Below are positions 43,301-56,300 of a stretch of 64,000 bases of DNA, piece after piece. Source of the stretch: Eledone cirrhosa (Eukaryota > Mollusca > Cephalopoda > Octopoda > Eledonidae); the NCBI GenBank assembly GCA_964016885.1, contig OZ024742.1, positions 356,523,066-356,587,065 of the forward strand. Direction: 5' to 3'. The notes under the pieces are model-generated. The model was not told the origin of the DNA and ran no database searches. It saw only the letters and a list, made by a program, of their open reading frames with translations. The translations under genes and the position numbers were made by a program. The stretch's first letter is position 1. Each line of letters opens with the position of its first letter.

Positions 43301-44140
43301 GATTTAAGTCAGTAATGTTTAGTTTGTTTGTGATGATAATGTTTTTGAGAATTATGTTAGTCTTGTGTATTATCTTTTGGTTCTGTTTGGAGTTCTGGAT
43401 CTTAGGGAGGGTGTCTCGTTGCCCCATGTCAGATTCTTTCATTTTCATCCATTCGATCATAATTTCATCCTTCAAGTTGGCAAGTTCATTCTCATTCATT
43501 TCTTTATCATTTACGATCTCATTATTTTCATTTGGAGTTTCATCCTGAGCATGCACTCCCTCCACTTTTTCGCTCCTTTCTTTAATTTGTTCTGTTGCCA
43601 GTGATTCCGCCCCAACCCTGGGATTCGAAGTGTTACAGTTTACCTCGTTTTCACTGACACATGCTTCATTTTCCCTTCGCTGACTTTGTGCTACTAGCTT
43701 GATCTGATCAATTTCTATATCAGTTAGTAACTTTTTTCTTACAATATTTCTTCGTATATTGGCTAGTTTGTTACTGTCAATATAGCCTCTGTTTTCGGGA
43801 TGTTTCTTTTTCCAGTTGATATATGTTTGTTCTGTATTCGATGTATTTGATGGGTAGTACATGGCAGTGTAGAAAGCCTCAAGGACTTCTTTATTATCTT
43901 CCCTTGACCATTTTTCTCTCTTTTTCTTTGGATTTCTTGGTGGTGAGCATGGAGGGCCAACAGTAGGAGTATTCCGGTTATGGGAGGTCTCCAGCTCCGA
44001 AGTGATGGGAAGGTTTGAACCATTAGCTGATTTTTCGACCCCAGTCTGGTTCCTCTCTGAGGGACGCGGCCCTTTTTTACCCAGGTGACGGCCGATCCGG
44101 TATGAGATTTTATCATTAGACATTTACTTTATTTTGTCGC
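40332..44140 (-). mobile_element. R4/Dong-like LINE (family R4-B), apparently intact
   Basis: Minus strand, with a ~140-bp 3' UTR (40472-40332) ending in the (TAA)n context. A single long ORF fills almost the whole element. The 5' UTR, if any, lies above 44123 and its end is unclear. The GC-moderate stretch 44124-44300 may belong to it. Confidence 0.85.
40473..44123 (-). CDS. R4/Dong-like retrotransposon polyprotein, 1216 codons, intact
   Basis: Domains in order: a basic N-terminus with a Myb/SANT-like segment (REKWSREDNKEVLEAFY, ~69-86) and KLANIRRNIVRKKLL (~119-133); a charged linker; RT from ~465 (KWKSPGKDKIQNFW; NYRPITCLTTMYK 526-538; AWIDYKKAFDSLPHSW 596-611; CGIFQGDSLSPLLF 658-671; catalytic YMDD 701-704; YKYLGVCEGDG 771-781); CCHC zinc motif C1029-x2-C1032-x8-H1041-x4-C1046; restriction-like endonuclease RPD 1113-1115 with D1130 in LLIDMSVPID. 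No AP endonuclease. This single-ORF order is that of R2/R4/Dong-type LINEs, which cut target DNA with the C-terminal nuclease and prime reverse transcription there. All recognised catalytic residues are present, so it could be active. The Met start at 44123 follows an A-rich leader. Confidence 0.9.
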   Translation of the reverse strand: MSNDKISYRIGRHLGKKGPRPSERNQTGVEKSANGSNLPITSELETSHNRNTPTVGPPCSPPRNPKKKREKWSREDNKEVLEAFYTAMYYPSNTSNTEQTYINWKKKHPENRGYIDSNKLANIRRNIVRKKLLTDIEIDQIKLVAQSQRRENEACVSENEVNCNTSNPRVGAESLATEQIKERSEKVEGVHAQDETPNENNEIVNDKEMNENELANLKDEIMIEWMKMKESDMGQRDTLPKIQNSKQNQKIIHKTNIILKNIIITNKLNITDLNHLYYASAKVTTHLCGVKMKKQRNSHKKSTWQDNNNRQINLLRSDIEILTNYKVGEHVKQTKLRKFKKKYSIRSTCDIDMLIETIKQKVSAKAARIRRFEKRSRFYKDNNMFKNNQRNFYRKIGKSTITAKSIPPKEDVQEFWEKIWAEEKVHNIHAPWIDRQMKETAHLEEQTWENITVEQLRLALRKTSKWKSPGKDKIQNFWINAFTESHELLAQLYNEIGKEPEKIPSWLVNGITFLLPKNDETNNPKNYRPITCLTTMYKILTSVLTEYTYDHLITNDLFPIEQKGCKRGSYGCKDQLLVNKMILEDCHNRHKNLSIAWIDYKKAFDSLPHSWIEKCLEIFKISPVVRRFLSFSMKTWRTTLLLNSETKSLEAGEVNINCGIFQGDSLSPLLFCIALIPLSKMLNETKHGYRVYDKTINHLFYMDDLKLFAKNDEQLQGLLSTVKQFSDDIKMEFGLDKCAKATFTRGRLLKSSDINLDRGNVIRELDQEKTYKYLGVCEGDGIKHSTMRERIRKECYRRVRAILRTELNARNRIDAINTLAIPVVTYSYNVINWSSTEIRRLDTKIRKFLTMHRMHHPKADIDRIYLPRKEGGRGLIQLDIALKTATIGLSTYLRESHDWMIKLVLKHESTKRSYSITKDAQRYSNGLQISEVPFTAEMENTEKAKQVKVTAKKELLQKLAKKWQEEPLYGTYPERANNPDVDKTLTHQWLASSGLKSETEGLIISAQDQCLPTKNYQANIIKNGCSPLCRVCKKQPETIDHIISMCSPIAPTEYLNRHDRAAQYIHWLMCKHFDLPHQKNWWEHQPPPILENDRISILWNFSIQTDRKIDANRPDIILKDFQRRVCLLIDMSVPIDKNVSIKTFEKLSKYKDLEIEIGKMWKLRTKTIPVVVGALGMIPKGSNDYLSQIPGNPRIGEIQKIVLMGTAHILRKILSI

Positions 44141-45121
44141 GTTTTATCCTTATCCGCCAAGGAGTAATCATTTCGTGTTACCACTTCTAGAACGAGTGTC
44201 AACCAAGAGTAGAGGGGTCATTCTCCCCTAGAGACATGGCTATTCCCCGTCGGCCGCCATCCCGGTATTTCTTGGTCACGGGGTTTTCTTTTTGTTGTTT
44301 TTTTTTTTTTAAATTGTTATTATCATGAGTGGTTCCTTTATGTGAGCATTGCGTGGCTTAAGAATGAAATTATTAATAATTGTCTCCACTCCAGGCACAA
44401 GGCCAGCAATCACCCAGTGCATTACAATAATATAATATACTTTTTGTTGTAGTTGGCTGTTATTGTTGTTCGCTATGTCGGTGGTGGTGCCGGGGCTTTT
44501 TATATTGTTGGTGAGGAAGGGGTGAGCCAGCAGTCCCATAATTGTTGATGTAGACGTTTGGCCGGTGGCAAGGTCACCAAGTCAATCTATTTATATCTTT
44601 TGCTAGCCTCTCTCTTGTCTAGTGATACCGCCACCTTCCCTTTTCTCTCTCAAGTTAACAGGGGAATAGTGTCGGTAGCATTGAATGAGTGGTGGCGGCG
44701 ATGATGGATGCGGTGGGGTGTTGGCAGCGGTGGTGTTGTGGTTACTGATATAGTATCTATGAGTTTGTGTTCGTATGTTTAATATATATTTTTATTATAT
44801 TTTGTGTTGACATATTCCCGTAAAATTTGAATTAAACATTTTTTAAAATTTGAGACAATAATAATAGTAATTATTATTATGATGCTGGTGAAATTGCCGT
44901 TATCTGGCTGTTATATTTAGTGTGATGGGATAGGTAGTGTGTCAAGTTTCTGGTGTTGGTGAAATTGAAATTGCTGCTATTTGGCTGTTCTATATAGTGT
45001 AGACAGAGGGTGTTTTGTTCCATTTATAACCATTTTCTTTTTTTGAATACAAAATATATAATACAAAATTGAATATTTGAGCGATACAACAATATAATAT
45101 GGATCCGAAACTTTATGGGAC

Positions 45122-45126
<5 letters not shown>
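44141..45126. other. Mixed flank with SINE-A relic, no gene
   Basis: No ORF with domain features. GT-rich stretch (GGTGG/GTTGTT runs) at about 44460-44760, then AT-rich DNA. Two diverged direct repeats (CTGGTG.TG.TGAAATTG...ATTTGGCTGTT.TAT around 44880-44920 and 44950-44995) suggest a small local duplication. Confidence 0.45.
44366..44432 (-). mobile_element. SINE-A 3' end fragment, inverted
   Basis: The minus strand reads TGTAATGCACTGGGTGATTG CTGGCCTTGTGCC and then a tail like AACAATTATTA, the SINE-A 3' end. Confidence 0.65.

Positions 45127-45204
<78 letters not shown>
45127..45204. repeat. (ATT)n tract
   Basis: About 25 ATT units directly before the SINE-A copy at 45205. It is the longest ATT tract in the window. 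Confidence 0.95.
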
Positions 45205-45207
<3 letters not shown>

Positions 45208-45455
45208 CGGTGGACTGGCAGTATGGGTAGAAGGTCGGATGCCATCCTTTACAGCAAACAATTACGGCCCTTTATAGTCTGAGCTCAAATCCCGCCGAGG
45301 TTAACTTAGCCTTTCATCCTTACAGGGTCAATAAAATAAAGTACCAGTCACGCACTGGGGTCGATTTAATCGACTTTCCCCTCCACGCAAATTACTGGCC
45401 TTGTGCCTATATAAGAAACCATTATTATTATTATTATCATTATTATTATTATTAA
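45205..45455 (+). mobile_element. SINE-A copy at left edge of satellite
   Basis: GGGCGGTGGACTGGCAGTAT head, GAGCTCAAATCCCGCC B-box region, a long 3' part with GGTCGATTTAATCGACTTTC as at 11.2 kb, and an (ATT)n tail. Satellite units begin immediately after the tail at 45456. Confidence 0.85.
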
Positions 45456-45504
45456 GGGGCAGAGGATTGGCAGTATCAGTAGAGGGTCAGATACCATACT
45501 TTTT

Positions 45505-46640
45505 CGCGGAGGATTGGCAATATCAGTAGAGGGTCAGACACCATACTTTATCGCGGAGGATTGGCAGTATCAGTAGAGGGTCAGACACCATACTTTATCG
45601 CGGAGGATTGGCAGTATCAGTAGAGGGTCAGACACCATGCTTTATGGCAGAGGATTGGCAGTATCAGTAGAGGGTCAGACACCATGCTTTATGGCAGTGG
45701 ATTGGCAGTATCAGTAGAGGGTCGGACACCATACTTTATGGCAGAGGATTGGCAGTATCAGTAGAGGGTCAGACACCATGCTTTATGGCAGAGGATTGGC
45801 AGTATCAGTAGAGGGTCAGACACCATACTTTATGGCAGAGGATTGGCAGTATCAGTAGCGGGTCAGACACCATACTTTATCGCGGAGGATTGGCAATATC
45901 AGTAGAGGGTCAGACACCATACTTTATCGCGGAGGATTGGCAGTATCAGTAGAGGGTCAGACACCATACTTTATCGCGGAGGATTGGCAGTATCAGTAGA
46001 GGGTCAGACACCATACTTTATGGCAGAGGATTGGCAGTATCAGTAGAGGGTCAGACACCATGCTTTATGGCAGAGGATTGGCAGTATCAGTAGAGGGTCA
46101 GACACCATGCTTTATGGCAGTGGATTGGCAGTATCAGTAGAGGGTCGGACACCATACTTTATGGCAGAGGATTGGCAGTATCAGTAGAGGGTCAGACACC
46201 ATGCTTTATGGCAGAGGATTGGCAGTATCAGTAGCGGGTCAGACACCATACTTTATCGCGGAGGATTGGCAATATCAGTAGAGGGTCAGACACCATACTT
46301 TATCGCGGAGGATTGGCAGTATCAGTAGAGGGTCAGACACCATACTTTATCGCGGAGCATTGGCAGTATCAGTAGAGGGTCAGACACTATACTTTATGGC
46401 AGAGGATTGGCCGTATCAGTAGAGGGTCGGACACCATATTTTATGGCAGAGGATTGGCAGTATCAGTAGAGGGTCGGACACCATACTTTATGGCAGAGGA
46501 TTGGCAGTATCAGTAGAGGGTCAGACACCATACTTTATCGCGGAGGATTGGCAGTATCAGTAGAGGGTCAGACACCATGGCAGATGATTGGCCGTATCAG
46601 TAGAGGGTCGGACACCATACTTTATGGCAGAGGATTGGCA
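45505..46640 (+). repeat. 376-bp (8-unit) higher-order repeat
   Basis: Diagnostic variants recur 376 bp apart: GGATTGGCAATATC at about 45511, 45887 and 46263, and TAGCGGG at 45856 and 46232. 376 equals 8 x 47. It lies at the left edge of the satellite. Confidence 0.8.
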
Positions 46641-49240
46641 GTATCAGTAGAGGGTCAGACACCATACTTTATCGCGGAGGATTGGCAGTATCAGTAGAGG
46701 GTCAGACACCATGGCAGATGATTGGCCGCATCAGTAGAGGGTCAGACACCATGCTTTATGGCAGTGGATTGGCAGTATCAGTAGAGGGTCGGACACCATA
46801 CTTTATGGCAGTGGATTGGCAGTATCAGTAGAGGGTCGGACACCATGCTTTATGGCAGTGGATTGGCAGTATCAGTAGAGGGTCAGACACCATGCTTTAT
46901 CGCGGAGGATTGGCAATATCAGTAGAGGGTCAGACACCATACTTTATCGCGGAGGATTGGCAGTATCAGTAGAGGGTCAGACACCATACTTTATCGCGGA
47001 GCATTGGCAGTATCAGTAGAGGGTCAGACACCATACTTTATGGCAGAGGATTGGCAGTATCAGTAGAGGATCAGACACCATGCTTTATGGCAGTGGATTG
47101 GCAGTATCAGTAGAGGGTCAGACACCATACTTTATCGCGGAGGATTGGCAGTATCAGTAGAGGGTCGCACACCATACTTTATGGCAGAGGATTGGCAGTA
47201 TCAGTAGAGGGTCGGACACCATACTTTATGGCAGAGGATTGGCAGTATCAGTAGAGGATCAGACACCATGCTTTATGGCAGTGGATTGGCAGTATCAGTA
47301 GAGGGTCAGACACTATACTTTATAGCGGAGGATTGGCAGTATCAGTAGAGGGTCAGACACCATGCTTTATGGCAGTGGATTGGCAGTATCAGTAGAGGGT
47401 CGGACACCATGCTTTATGGCAGTGGATTGGCAGTATCAGTAGAGGGTCAGACACCATACTTTATCGCGGAGGATTGGCAGTATCAGTAGAGGGTCAGACA
47501 CCATACTTTATCGCGGAGCATTGGCAGTATCAGTAGAGGGTCAGACACCATACTTTATGGCAGAGGATTGGCCGTATCAGTAGAGGGTCGCACACCATAC
47601 TTTATGGCAGAGGATTGGCAGTATCAGTAGAGGGTCGGACACCATACTTTATGGCAGAGGATTGGCAGTATCAGTAGAGGATCAGACACCATGCTTTATG
47701 GCAGTGGATTGGCAGTATCAGTAGAGGGTCAGACACTATACTTTATAGCGGAGGATTGGCAGTATCAGTAGAGGGTCAGACACCATGCTTTATGGCAGTG
47801 GATTGGCAGTATCAGTAGAGGGTCGGACACCATACTTTATCGCGGAGCATTGGCAGTATCAGTAGAGGGTCAGACACCATACTTTATGGCAGAGGATTGG
47901 CAGTATCAGTAGAGGGTCAGACACCATGCTTTATGGCAGTGGATTGGCAGTATCAGTAGAGGGTCGGACACCATACTTTATGGCAGAGGATTGGCAGTAT
48001 CAGTAGAGGGTCAGACACCATACTTTATCGCGGAGGATTGGCAGTATCAGTAGAGGGAAGACACCATGCTTTATGGCAGTGGATTGGCAGTATCAGTAGA
48101 GGGTCAGACACCATACTTTATGGCAGAGGATTGGCAGTATCAGTAGAGGGTCGGACACCATACTTTATAGCGGAGGATTGGCAGTATCAGTAGAGGGTCG
48201 GACACCATGCTTGATGGCAGTGGATTGGCAGTATCAGTAGAGGGTCGGACACCATACTTTATCGCGGAGCATTGGCAGTATCAGTAGAGGGTCAGACACC
48301 ATGGCAGAGGATTGGCCGTATCAGTAGAAGCTCGGACACCATACTTTATGGCAGAGGATTGGCAGTATCAGTAGAAGGTCAGACACCATGCTTTATGGCA
48401 GTGGATTGGCAGTATCAGTAGAGGGTCGGACACCATACTTTATCGCGGAGCATTGGCAGTATCAGTAGAGGGTCAAACACCATGGCAGATGATTGGCCGT
48501 ATCAGTAGAGGGTCGGACACCATACTTTATGGCAGAGGATTGGCAGTATCAGTAGAGAGTCTGACACCATACTTTATGGCAGAGGATTGGCAGTATAAGT
48601 AGAGGGTCAGACACCATACTTTATCGCGGAGGATTGGCAATATCAGTAGAGGGTCAGACACCATACTTTATCGCGGAGGATTGGCAGTATCAGTAGAGGG
48701 TCAGACACCATACTTTATCGCGGAGCATTGGCAGTATCATTAGAGGGTCAGACACCATACTTTATGGCAGAGGATTGGCCGTATCAGTAGAGGGTCGCAC
48801 ACCATACTTTATGGCAGAGGATTGGCAGTATCAGTAGAGGGTCGGACACCATACTTTATGGCAGAGGATTGGCAGTATCAGTAGAGGATCAGACACCATG
48901 CTTTATGGCAGTGGATTGGCAGTATCAGTAGAGGGTCAGACACCATGGCAGAGGATTGGCCGTATCAGTAGAGGGTCAGACACTATACTTTATAGCGGAG
49001 GATTGGCAGTATCAGTAGAGGGTCAGACACCATGCTTTATGGCAGTGGATTGGCAGTATCAGTAGAAGGTCGGACACCATACTTTATCGCGGAGCATTGG
49101 CACTATCAGTAGAGGGTCAGACACCATGGCAGAGGATTGGCCGTATCAGTAGAGGGTCGGACACCATACTTTATGGCAGAGGATTGGCAGCATCAGTAGA
49201 GGGTCAGACACCATGCTTTATGGCAGTGGATTGGCAGTAT

Positions 49241-52200
49241 CAGTAGAGGGTCGGACACCATACTTTATCGCGGAGCATTGGCAGTATCAGTAGAGGGTCA
49301 GACACCATGGCAGAGGATTGGCCGTATCAGTAGAGGCTCGGACACCATACTTTATGGCAAAGGATTGGCAGTATCAGTAGAGGGTCGGACACCATACTTT
49401 ATCGCGGAGGATTGGCAGTATCAGTAGAGGGTCAGACACCATACTTTATGGCAGAGGATTGGCAGTATCAGTAGAGGGTCAGACACCATACTTTATCGCG
49501 GAGGATTGGCAGTATCAGTAGAGGGAAGACACCATGCTTTATGGCAGTGGATTGGCAGTATCAGTAGAGGGTCAGACACCATATTTTATGGCAGAGGATT
49601 GGCCGTATCAGTAGAGGCTCGGACACCATACTTTATGGCAGAGGATTGGCAGTATCAGTAGAGGGTCAGACACCATACTTTATCGCGGAGGATTGGCAGT
49701 ATCAGTAGAGGGAAGACACCATGCTTTATGGCAGTGGATTGGCAGTATCAGTAGAGGGTCAGACACCATACTTTATGGCAGAGGATTGGCAGTATCAGTA
49801 GAGGGTCGGACACCATACTTTATAGCGGAGGATTGGCAGTATCAGTAGAGGGTCAGACACCATGCTTTATGGCAGTGGATTGGCAGTATCAGTAGAGGGT
49901 CGGACACTATACTTTATAGCGGTGGATTGGCAGTATCAGTATAGGGTCAGACACCATGCTTTATGGCAGTGGATTGGCAGTATCAGTAGAGGGTCGGACA
50001 CCATACTTTATCGCGGAGCATTGGCAGTATCAGTAGAGGGTCAGACACCATGGCAGAGGATTGGCCGTATCAGTAGAGGGTCGGACACCATACTTTATGG
50101 CAGAGGATTGGCAGCATCAGTAGAGGGTCAGACACCATGCTTTATGGCAGTGGATTGGCAGTATCAGTAGAGGGTCGGACACCATACTTTATCGCGGAGC
50201 ATTGGCAGTATCAGTAGAGGGTCAGACACCATGGCAGAGGATTGGCCGTATCAGTAGAGGCTCGGACACCATACTTTATGGCAGAGGATTGGCAGTATCA
50301 GTAGAGGGTCAGACACCATACATTATCGCGGAGGATTGGCAGTATCAGTAGAGGGTCAGACACCATGCTTTATGGCAGAGGATTGGCAGTATCAGTAGAG
50401 GGTCAGACACCATACTTTATGGCAGAGGATTGGCAGTATCAGTAAAGGGTCGGACACCATACTTTATCGCGGAGCATTGGCAGTATCAGTAGAGGGTCAG
50501 ACACCATGGCAGAGGATTGGCCGTATCAGTAGAGGCTCGGACACCATACTTTATGGCAAAGGATTGGCAGTATCAGTAGAGGGTCGGACACCATACTTTA
50601 TCGCGGAGGATTGGCAGTATCAGTAGAGGGTCAGACACCATACTTTATGGCAGAGGATTGGCAGTATCAGTAGAGGGTCAGACACCATACTTTATCGCGG
50701 AGGATTGGCAGTATCAGTAGAGGGAAGACACCATGCTTTATGGCAGTGGATTGGCAGTATCAGTAGAGGGTCAGACACCATACTTTATGGCAGAGGATTG
50801 GCCGTATCAGTAGAGGCTCGGACACCATACTTTATGGCAGAGGATTGGCAGTATCAGTAGAGGGTCAGACACCATACTTTATCGCGGAGGATTGGCAGTA
50901 TCAGTAGAGGGAAGACACCATGCTTTATGGCAGTGGATTGGCAGTATCAGTAGAGGGTCAGACACCATACTTTATGGCAGAGGATTGGCAGTATCAGTAG
51001 AGGGTCGGACACCATACTTTATAGCGGAGGATTGGCAGTATCAGTAGAGGGTCAGACACCATGCTTTATGGCAGTGGATTGGCAGTATCAGTAGAGGGTC
51101 GGACACTATACTTTATAGCGGTGGATTGGCAGTATCAGTATAGGGTCAGACACCATGCTTTATGGCAGTGGATTGGCAGTATCAGTAGAGGGTCGGACAC
51201 CATACTTTATCGCGGAGCATTGGCAGTATCAGTAGAGGGTCAGACACCATGGCAGAGGATTGGCCGTATCAGTAGAGGGTCGGACACCATACTTTATGGC
51301 AGAGGATTGGCAGCATCAGTAGAGGGTCAGACACCATGCTTTATGGCAGTGGATTGGCAGTATCAGTAGAGGGTCGGACACCATACTTTATCGCGGAGCA
51401 TTGGCAGTATCAGTAGAGGGTCAGACACCATGGCAGAGGATTGGCCGTATCAGTAGAGGCTCGGACACCATACTTTATGGCAGAGGATTGGCAGTATCAG
51501 TAGAGGGTCAGACACCATACATTATCGCGGAGGATTGGCAGTATCAGTAGAGGGTCAGACACCATGCTTTATGGCAGAGGATTGGCAGTATCAGTAGAGG
51601 GTCAGACACCATACTTTATGGCAGAGGATTGGCAGTATCAGTAAAGGGTCGGACACCATACTTTATCGCGGAGCATTGGCAGTATCAGTAGAGGGTCAGA
51701 CACCATGGCAGAGGATTGGCCGTATCAGTAGAGGCTCGGACACCATACTTTATGGCAAAGGATTGGCAGTATCAGTAGAGGGTCGGACACCATACTTTAT
51801 CGCGGAGGATTGGCAGTATCAGTAGAGGGTCAGACACCATACTTTATGGCAGAGGATTGGCAGTATCAGTAGAGGGTCAGACACCATACTTTATCGCGGA
51901 GGATTGGCAGTATCAGTAGAGGGAAGACACCATGCTTTATGGCAGTGGATTGGCAGTATCAGTAGAGGGTCAGACACCATACTTTATGGCAGAGGATTGG
52001 CCGTATCAGTAGAGGCTCGGACACCATACTTTATGGCAGAGGATTGGCAGTATCAGTAGAGGGTCAGACACCATACTTTATCGCGGAGGATTGGCAGTAT
52101 CAGTAGAGGGAAGACACCATGCTTTATGGCAGTGGATTGGCAGTATCAGTAGAGGGTCAGACACCATACTTTATGGCAGAGGATTGGCAGTATCAGTAGA

Positions 52201-52837
52201 GGGTCGGACACCATACTTTATAGCGGAGGATTGGCAGTATCAGTAGAGGGTCAGACACCATGCTTTATGGCAGTGGATTGGCAGTATCAGTAGAGGGTCG
52301 GACACTATACTTTATAGCGGTGGATTGGCAGTATCAGTATAGGGTCAGACACCATGCTTTATGGCAGTGGATTGGCAGTATCAGTAGAGGGTCGGACACC
52401 ATACTTTATCGCGGAGCATTGGCAGTATCAGTAGAGGGTCAGACACCATGGCAGAGGATTGGCCGTATCAGTAGAGGGTCGGACACCATACTTTATGGCA
52501 GAGGATTGGCAGCATCAGTAGAGGGTCAGACACCATGCTTTATGGCAGTGGATTGGCAGTATCAGTAGAGGGTCGGACACCATACTTTATCGCGGAGCAT
52601 TGGCAGTATCAGTAGAGGGTCAGACACCATGGCAGAGGATTGGCCGTATCAGTAGAGGCTCGGACACCATACTTTATGGCAGAGGATTGGCAGTATCAGT
52701 AGAGGGTCAGACACCATACATTATCGCGGAGGATTGGCAGTATCAGTAGAGGGTCAGACACCATGCTTTATGGCAGAGGATTGGCAGTATCAGTAGAGGG
52801 TCAGACACCATACTTTATGGCAGAGGATTGGCAGTAT
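49241..52837 (+). repeat. 1199-bp higher-order repeat, three tandem copies
   Basis: Three near-identical blocks of 1199 bp. The rare variant GGCAAAGGATT occurs at 49366, 50565 and 51764, and the frame starting at 49862 recurs at 51061 and 52260. Each block mixes 47-, 46- and 40-bp units, hence a length that is not a multiple of 47. Confidence 0.9.
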
Positions 52838-53199
52838 CAGTAAAGGGTCAGACACCATGCTTTATGGCAGAGGATTGGCAGTATCAGTAGAGGGTCAGAC
52901 ACCATACTTTATCGCGGAGCATTGGCAGTATCAGTAGAGGGTCAGACACCATACTTTATCGCGGAGGATTGGTAGTATCAGTAGAGGGTCAGACACCATG
53001 CTTAATGGCAGAGGATTGGCAGTATCAGTAGAGGGTCAGACACCATACTTCATGGCAGAGGATTGGCAGTATCAGTAAAGGGTCAGACACCATGCTTTAT
53101 GGCAGAGGATTGGCAGTATCAGTAGAGGGTCAGACACCATACTTTATCGCGGAGCATTGGCAGTATCAGTAGAGGGTCAGACATCATACTTTATCGCGG

Positions 53200-56100
53200 A
53201 GGATTGGCAGTATCAGTAGAGGGTCGGACACCATGCTTTATGGCAGTGGATTGGCAGTATCAGTAGAGGGTCAGACACAATGCTTTATGGCAGAGGATTG
53301 GCAGTATCAGTAGAGGGTCAGACACCATAATTTATGGCAGAGGATTGGCAGTATCAGTAGAGGGTCAGACACCATACTTTATGGCAGTAGATTGGCAGTA
53401 TCAGTACAGGGTCAGACACCATACTTTATCGCGGAGGATTGGCAGTATCAGTAGAGGGTCAGACACCATGCTTTATGGCAGTGGATTGGCAGTATCAGTA
53501 GAGGGTCGGACACTATACTTTATAGCGGAGGATTGGCAGTATCAGTAGAGGGTCAGACACCATGATTTATGGCAGTGGATTGGCAGTATCAGTAGAGGGT
53601 CGGACACCATACTTTATCGCGGAGCATTGGCAGTATCAGTAGAGGGTCAGACACCATGGCAGAGGATTGGCAGTATCAGTAGAGGGTCGGACACCATACT
53701 TTATGGCAGAGGATTGGCAGCATAAGTAGAGGGTCAGACACCATGCTTTATGGCAGTGGATTGGCAGTATCAGTAGAGGGTCGGACACCATACTTTATCG
53801 CGGAGCATTGGCAGTATCAGTAGAGGGTCAGACACCATGGCAGAGGATTGGCCGTATCAGTAGAGGCTCGGACACCATACTTTATGGCAGAGGATTGGCA
53901 GTATCAGTAGAGGGTCAGACACCATACTTTATCGCGGAGGATTGGCAGTATCAGTAGAGGGTCAGACACCATGCTTTATGGCAGAGGATTGGCAGTATCA
54001 GTAGAGGGTCAGACACCATACTTTATGGCAGAAGATTGGCAGTATCAGTAAAGGGTCAGACACCATGCTTTATGGCAGAGGATTGGCAGTATCAGTAGAG
54101 GGTCAGACACCATACTTTATCGCGGAGCATTGGCAGTATCAGTAGAGGGTCAGACACCATACTTTATCGCGGAGGATTGGCAGTATCAGTAGAGGATCAG
54201 ACACCATACTTTATCGCGGAGGATTGGCAGTATCAGTAGAGGGAAGACACCATGCTTTATGGCAGTGGATTGGCAGTATCAGTAGAGGGTCAGACACTAT
54301 ACTTTATAGCGGAGGATTGGCAGTATCAGTAGAGGGTCAGACACCATGCTTTATGGCAGTGGATTGGCAGTATCAGTAGAGGGTCGGACACTATACTTTA
54401 TAGCGGTGGATTGGCAGTATCAGTAGAGGGTCAGACACCATGCTTTATGGCAGTGGATTGGCAGTATCAGTAGAGGGTCGGACACCATACTTTATCGCGG
54501 AGCATTGGCACTATCAGTAGAGGGTCAGACACCATGGCAGAGGATTGGCCGTATCAGTAGAGGGTCGGACACCATACTTTATGGCAGAGGATTGGCAGCA
54601 TCAGTAGAGGGTCAGACACCATGCTTTATGGCAGTGGATTGGCAGTATCAGTAGAGGGTCAGACACCATGCTTTATGGCAGTGGATTGGCAGTATCAGTA
54701 GAGGGTCGGACACCATACTTTATCGCGGAGCATTGGCAGTATCAGTAGAGGGTCAGACACCATGGCAGAGGATTGGCCGTATCAGTAGAGGGTCGGACAC
54801 CATACTTTATGGCAGAGGATTGGCAGTATCAGTAGAGGGAAGACACCATGCTTTATGGCAGTGGATTGGCAGTATCAGTAGAGGGTCGGACACCATACTT
54901 TATCGCGGAGCATTGGCAGTATCAGTAGAGGGTCAGCCACCATGGCAGAGGATTGGCCGTATCAGTAGAGGCTCGGACACCATACTTTATGGCAGAGGAT
55001 TGGCAGTATCAGTAGAGGGTCAGACACCATACTTTATCGCGGAGGATTGGCAGTATCAGTAGAGGGTCAGACACCATGCTTTATGGCAGAGGATTGGCAG
55101 TATCAGTAGAGGGTCAGACACCATACTTTATGGCAGAGGATTGGCAGTATCAGTAAAGGGTCAGACACCATGCTTTATGGCAGAGGATTGGCAGTATCAG
55201 TAGAGGGTCAGACACCATACTTTATCGCGGAGCATTGGCAGTATCAGTAGAGGGTCAGACACCATACTTTATCGCGGAGGATTGGCAGTATCAGTAGAGG
55301 GTCAGACACCATGCTTAATGGCAGAGGATTGGCAGTATCAGTAGAGGGTCAGACACCATACTTCATGGCAGAGGATTGGCGGTATCAGTAAAGGGTCAGA
55401 CACCATGCTTTATGGCAGAGGATTGGCAGTATCAGTAGAGGGTCAGACACCATACTTTATCGCGGAGCATTGGCAGTATCAGTAGAGGGTCAGACACCAT
55501 ACTTTATCGCGGAGGATTGGCAGTATCAGTAGAGGGTCGGACACCATGCTTTATGGCAGTGGATTGGCAGTATCAGTAGAGGGTCAGACACTATGCTTTA
55601 TGGCAGAGGATTGGCAGTATCAGTAGAGGGTCAGACACCATAATTTATGGCAGAGGATTGGCAGTATCAGTAGAGGGTCAGACACCATACTTTATGGCAG
55701 TAGATTGGCAGTATCAGTACAGGGTCAGACACCATACTTTATCGCGGAGGATTGGCAGTATCAGTAGAGGGTCAGACACCATGCTTTATGGCAGTGGATT
55801 GGCAGTTTCAGTAGAGGGTCGGACACTATACTTTATAGCGGAGGATTGGCAGTATCAGTAGAGGGTCAGACACCATGCTTTATGGCAGTGGATTGGCAGT
55901 ATCGGTAGAGGGTCGGACACCATACTTTATCGCGGAGCATTGGCAGTATCAGTAGAGGGTCAGACACCATGGCAGAGGATTGGCAGTATCAGTAGAGGGT
56001 CGGACACCATACTTTATGGCAGAGGATTGGCAGCATAAGTAGAGGGTCAGACACCATGCTTTATGGCAGTGGATTGGCAGTATCAGTAGAGGGTCGGACA

Positions 56101-56300
56101 CCATACTTTATCGCGGAGCATTGGCAGTATCAGTAGAGGGTCAGACACCATGGCAGAGGATTGGCCGTATCAGTAGAGGCTCGGACACCATACTTTATGG
56201 CAGAGGATTGGCAGTATCAGTAGAGGGTCAGACACCATGCTTTATGGCAGAGGATTGGCAGTATCAGTAGAGGGTCAGACACCATACTTTATGGCAGAAG
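53200..56300 (+). repeat. 2313-bp duplicated block in satellite
   Basis: TTGGCAG...TACAGGG variants at 53345-53420 recur at 55658-55733, and the rare GCATAAGTAGAGG at 53721 recurs at 56034, all offset by 2313 bp. Both occur again at 60372 and 60748 (offset 7027 from the first). Confidence 0.85.

Noticed and set aside
40473..44123. Host gene reading of the 1216-codon ORF
   Set aside because: Reverse transcriptase YMDD, CCHC and restriction-like nuclease motifs, a truncated sibling copy and TAA-repeat flanks identify it as a retrotransposon.
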